Assembly (NCBI GenBank): GCA_964520615.1
Contig: CAZFNL010000104.1
Coordinates: 1-6,841, forward strand
Direction of reading: 5' to 3'
DNA: 6,841 bases
Origin: JAMCUI01 sp964520615
GTDB lineage: Bacteria > Patescibacteriota > Microgenomatia > 2-02-FULL-39-11
In this document: positions 5,667 through 6,841 of the stretch, one piece after another
Layout: each line of letters starts with the position of its first letter
How positions within the stretch are numbered: position 1 is the first letter of the stretch
Notes under the pieces: model-generated
Databases searched by the model: none
Seen by the model: only the letters and a program-made list of their open reading frames with translations
What the model was told of the DNA's origin: nothing
Position numbers and translations under genes: made by a program

Positions 5667-6611
5667 TTATAAATTGTAATATCTACGAAGATAATCCTTT
5701 ATCTCTTCCTTTAATCCAATCTCAAAAGGCATCTTAGCCTCAAATCCGAATTCCTTCTTAGCCTTTTGGGTATCAAGGCATCTGCGGGGCTGACCATCAG
5801 GTTTGCTTGTATCCCACTTTAACTCTCCGGCATAATCAAGTTGCCTAGCGATCTCCAAAGTCAAATCCTTTATCGTAATCTCCTTCCCGGTGCCTAGATT
5901 TATGGGCCCCGATTTATCATATCTTTCGGCTGCAAGTACGATACCTTCTGCCGCGTCTTCAACATATAAAAATTCTCTACTCACATTTCCAGTTCCCCAC
6001 ACTGTGACTTCTTTCTTCCCCACAACCTGAGCTTCATAAATCCTCTTTATAGTGGCCGGTATAACGTGAGATTTGTTTGATTCAAAATGATCGCCCGGTC
6101 CATAAAGGTTGACAGGTATTAAGTAAATGCCGTTAAAACCATACTGTTCCCTATATGCCTGCTCTTGGACGAGTAATATCTTCTTGGCTAAACCATAAGG
6201 TGCATTCGTCTCTTCTGGATAACCGTTCCAAATATCCTCTTCCCTGAATGGGACAGGGCTAAACTTAGGGTATGAACAGACGGTACCAACATAAACAAAC
6301 TTCGAGACTTTATGGCGTACAGATTGTTCCATAAGTTCCATTCCCATTTTTAGGTTTTCGTAAAAAATAGAGGCGGGTTTTTCTTGATTATACCCTATCC
6401 CTCCCACATTTCCTGCTGCATGGATTACGATATCTGCATCCTTAACGGCATCAGAAATCTCCCCAGATTCGAGAAGATTGTGACACTGTGAATTGCAAGC
6501 GTGTATGCTCTCTTTACTAATCCCGTGCTCTATAAGCTTCTTTACAATTTGTGAACCGAGAAATCCACGTGCGCCTGTTACAAGTACCTTTTTATCGGTT
6601 TGTATTTTCAT
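5667..6611 (-). CDS. fcl: GDP-L-fucose synthase (3,5-epimerase/4-reductase)
   Basis: Epimerises GDP-4-keto-6-deoxy-D-mannose at C3 and C5 and then reduces it with NADPH to GDP-L-fucose. The protein is 314 residues, close to the usual 310-320. The Rossmann motif is G13-ARG-FLG (13-19), followed by AAGNVGGIGYN (65-75). Relative to the E. coli enzyme the catalytic residues as I recall them (S107, C109, Y136, K140, H179) map with a constant offset of three to T110, C112, Y139, K143 and H182. All are conserved except Ser to Thr. YGPGDHFESNKSHVIPA (170-186) is a strong family signature. The frame extends to TTG 6632, but ATG 6611 lies 32 bases after a TATA-like TTTATTAAG and gives a normal N-terminus (MKIQTDKKVLVTGARG), so it is chosen. 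It is the first gene of the fucose cluster, and its upstream region contains the dyad array. Confidence 0.96.
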   Translation of the reverse strand: MKIQTDKKVLVTGARGFLGSQIVKKLIEHGISKESIHACNSQCHNLLESGEISDAVKDADIVIHAAGNVGGIGYNQEKPASIFYENLKMGMELMEQSVRHKVSKFVYVGTVCSYPKFSPVPFREEDIWNGYPEETNAPYGLAKKILLVQEQAYREQYGFNGIYLIPVNLYGPGDHFESNKSHVIPATIKRIYEAQVVGKKEVTVWGTGNVSREFLYVEDAAEGIVLAAERYDKSGPINLGTGKEITIKDLTLEIARQLDYAGELKWDTSKPDGQPRRCLDTQKAKKEFGFEAKMPFEIGLKEEIKDYLRRYYNL

Positions 6612-6633
6612 TCCAGTCACAACCACTGGCAAA

Positions 6634-6689
6634 ATTACTTAATAAATACAGGGGTGTAAATTACTTAATATTACTTAATATTACTTAAT
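6634..6689. repeat. Array of 10-bp dyads ATTACTTAAT: three in tandem plus one
   Basis: ATTACTTAAT is present exactly at 6660-6669, 6670-6679 and 6680-6689, head to tail with a 10-base period, and once more at 6634-6643. Each unit is itself an inverted repeat, ATTA-CT-TAAT. The lone copy overlaps the TATA box of fcl. The tandem copies lie just upstream of both the fcl promoter and the plus-strand promoter at 6699-6712. One unit per helical turn suggests cooperative binding of a regulator on one DNA face; the regulator is unknown. Confidence 0.75.
6638..6648 (-). promoter_or_regulatory. Promoter of the fucose cluster (TATA box before fcl)
   Basis: The minus strand reads GTATTTATTAA followed by G, with the AT-rich core TTTATTAAG at 6638-6646, centred about 32 bases before ATG 6611. 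Archaeal transcription usually starts 25-27 bases after the TATA centre, here near 6617, giving a leader of only about six bases. There is no ribosome site in it, which agrees with leaderless or near-leaderless translation. It overlaps the lone ATTACTTAAT copy, so a protein bound there would block TBP. Confidence 0.5.
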
Positions 6690-6698
6690 AAGTGTATG

Positions 6699-6712
6699 GA
6701 AAGCTTTTTATG
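6699..6712 (+). promoter_or_regulatory. Archaeal-type promoter of the right-edge gene
   Basis: GAAAG (6699-6703) resembles a TFB recognition element and is followed by the TATA-like CTTTTTATG (6704-6712). The centre near 6708 predicts a start near 6734, nine bases before ATG 6743. It diverges from the fcl promoter, with the tandem dyad array directly upstream. Confidence 0.5.
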
Positions 6713-6742
6713 CTGTTATGCTTTTATTTCTTTTCAGCGAAT

Positions 6743-6841
6743 ATGTCTTATAAGATAAAAAGGGTGCGAATATATCAACGAAAGGCGAATGCGCAATCTG
6801 CAAGTCAGAGCTTGCAAAATCAAGAGCTGAAAACAAGCATG
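6743..6841 (+). CDS. N-terminal part of a small CxxC protein, apparently frameshifted, runs off the right edge
   Basis: An ATG at 6743, 35 bases after a good TATA box, opens MSYKIKRVRIYQRK and stays open to the edge, but the later part does not look natural. The -1 frame instead reads KGANISTKGECAICKSEL and then AKSRAENKH, with a CxxC motif and purine-first codons typical of real coding sequence. That frame has no start codon because a TAA lies at 6751-6753. The frames join at the A5G3 run around 6757-6764: one extra A, or a -1 slip there, would give one protein beginning MSYKIKKGAN. A sequencing or assembly error in the run, a decayed gene, or slippage are all possible. The CxxC hints at a zinc-binding protein. 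The family is not recognised from about 33 codons. Confidence 0.45.
   Translation, partial: MSYKIKRVRIYQRKANAQSASQSLQNQELKTSM

Noticed and set aside
6612..6632. TTG 6632 as the start of fcl, adding seven residues
   Set aside because: ATG 6611 fits the TATA spacing and the family's usual N-terminus, and the predicted transcript would begin after the TTG.
6634..6689. CRISPR repeats or a plasmid-type replication origin (iterons)
   Set aside because: Units are only 10 bp with no spacers, and no replication initiator gene is visible. A regulator-binding array fits better.
6708..6841. Minus-strand frame entering from the right edge and ending at TAA 6708-6710
   Set aside because: It is the antisense of the purine-first CxxC frame, rich in Phe/Leu/Ser with pyrimidine-first codons, and would end inside the plus-strand TATA box.

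Overview
The window holds a five-gene glycan cluster on the minus strand, interrupted by one insertion sequence, with a partial gene at each edge. In transcription order (right to left) the cluster is GDP-L-fucose synthase (fcl), GDP-mannose 4,6-dehydratase (gmd), a GT2 glycosyltransferase, a GT10 fucosyltransferase-type enzyme, and a GT4 glycosyltransferase. fcl and gmd together convert GDP-D-mannose to GDP-L-fucose, the normal donor for GT10 enzymes, so donor synthesis and donor use are encoded side by side. GT2 and GT4 would add other sugars of the same glycan. None of the five proteins shows a signal peptide or membrane anchor, so they probably act in the cytosol or at the inner membrane face. 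No flippase, polymerase, oligosaccharyltransferase or protein acceptor is visible, so the glycan (N-glycan, S-layer decoration or exopolysaccharide) cannot be named.

The source looks archaeal, with moderate confidence. Candidate TATA boxes lie 32 to 35 bases before the ATG of fcl, of the right-edge gene and of the left-edge gene, as expected for leaderless or very short-leader transcripts. Several downstream genes instead have Shine-Dalgarno motifs (GGTGA, GGAGGT, GGTGGT). AGA, AGG and ATA codons are common, and I saw no bacterial -35/-10 pairs or GC-hairpin/U-tract terminators. I cannot place it below domain level.

Layout. 1-94: start of a minus-strand gene running off the left edge, with a hairpin over its two possible start codons. 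95-209: short spacer with a candidate TATA box. 210-1385: GT4. 1386-1452: leader of the GT4 gene. 1453-2596: a complete IS630-family element (1144 bp) with 23-bp imperfect terminal inverted repeats and TA on both sides, carrying an intact transposase on the plus strand. 2606-3667: GT10. 3740-4546: GT2. 4616-5614: gmd. 5667-6611: fcl. 6612-6742: divergent promoter region with three tandem copies plus one outlying copy of the 10-bp dyad ATTACTTAAT. 6743-6841: start of a plus-strand gene with an apparent frameshift and a CxxC motif.

Taking the IS out leaves about 74 bp between GT10 and GT4, close to the other intergenic gaps (52, 69 and 72 bp), so the element entered an otherwise regular five-gene cluster. 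The clearest unexplained structure is the dyad array between the divergent promoters. I see no CRISPR array, tRNA, rRNA or defence system. There is no stretch over 300 bases without a gene.
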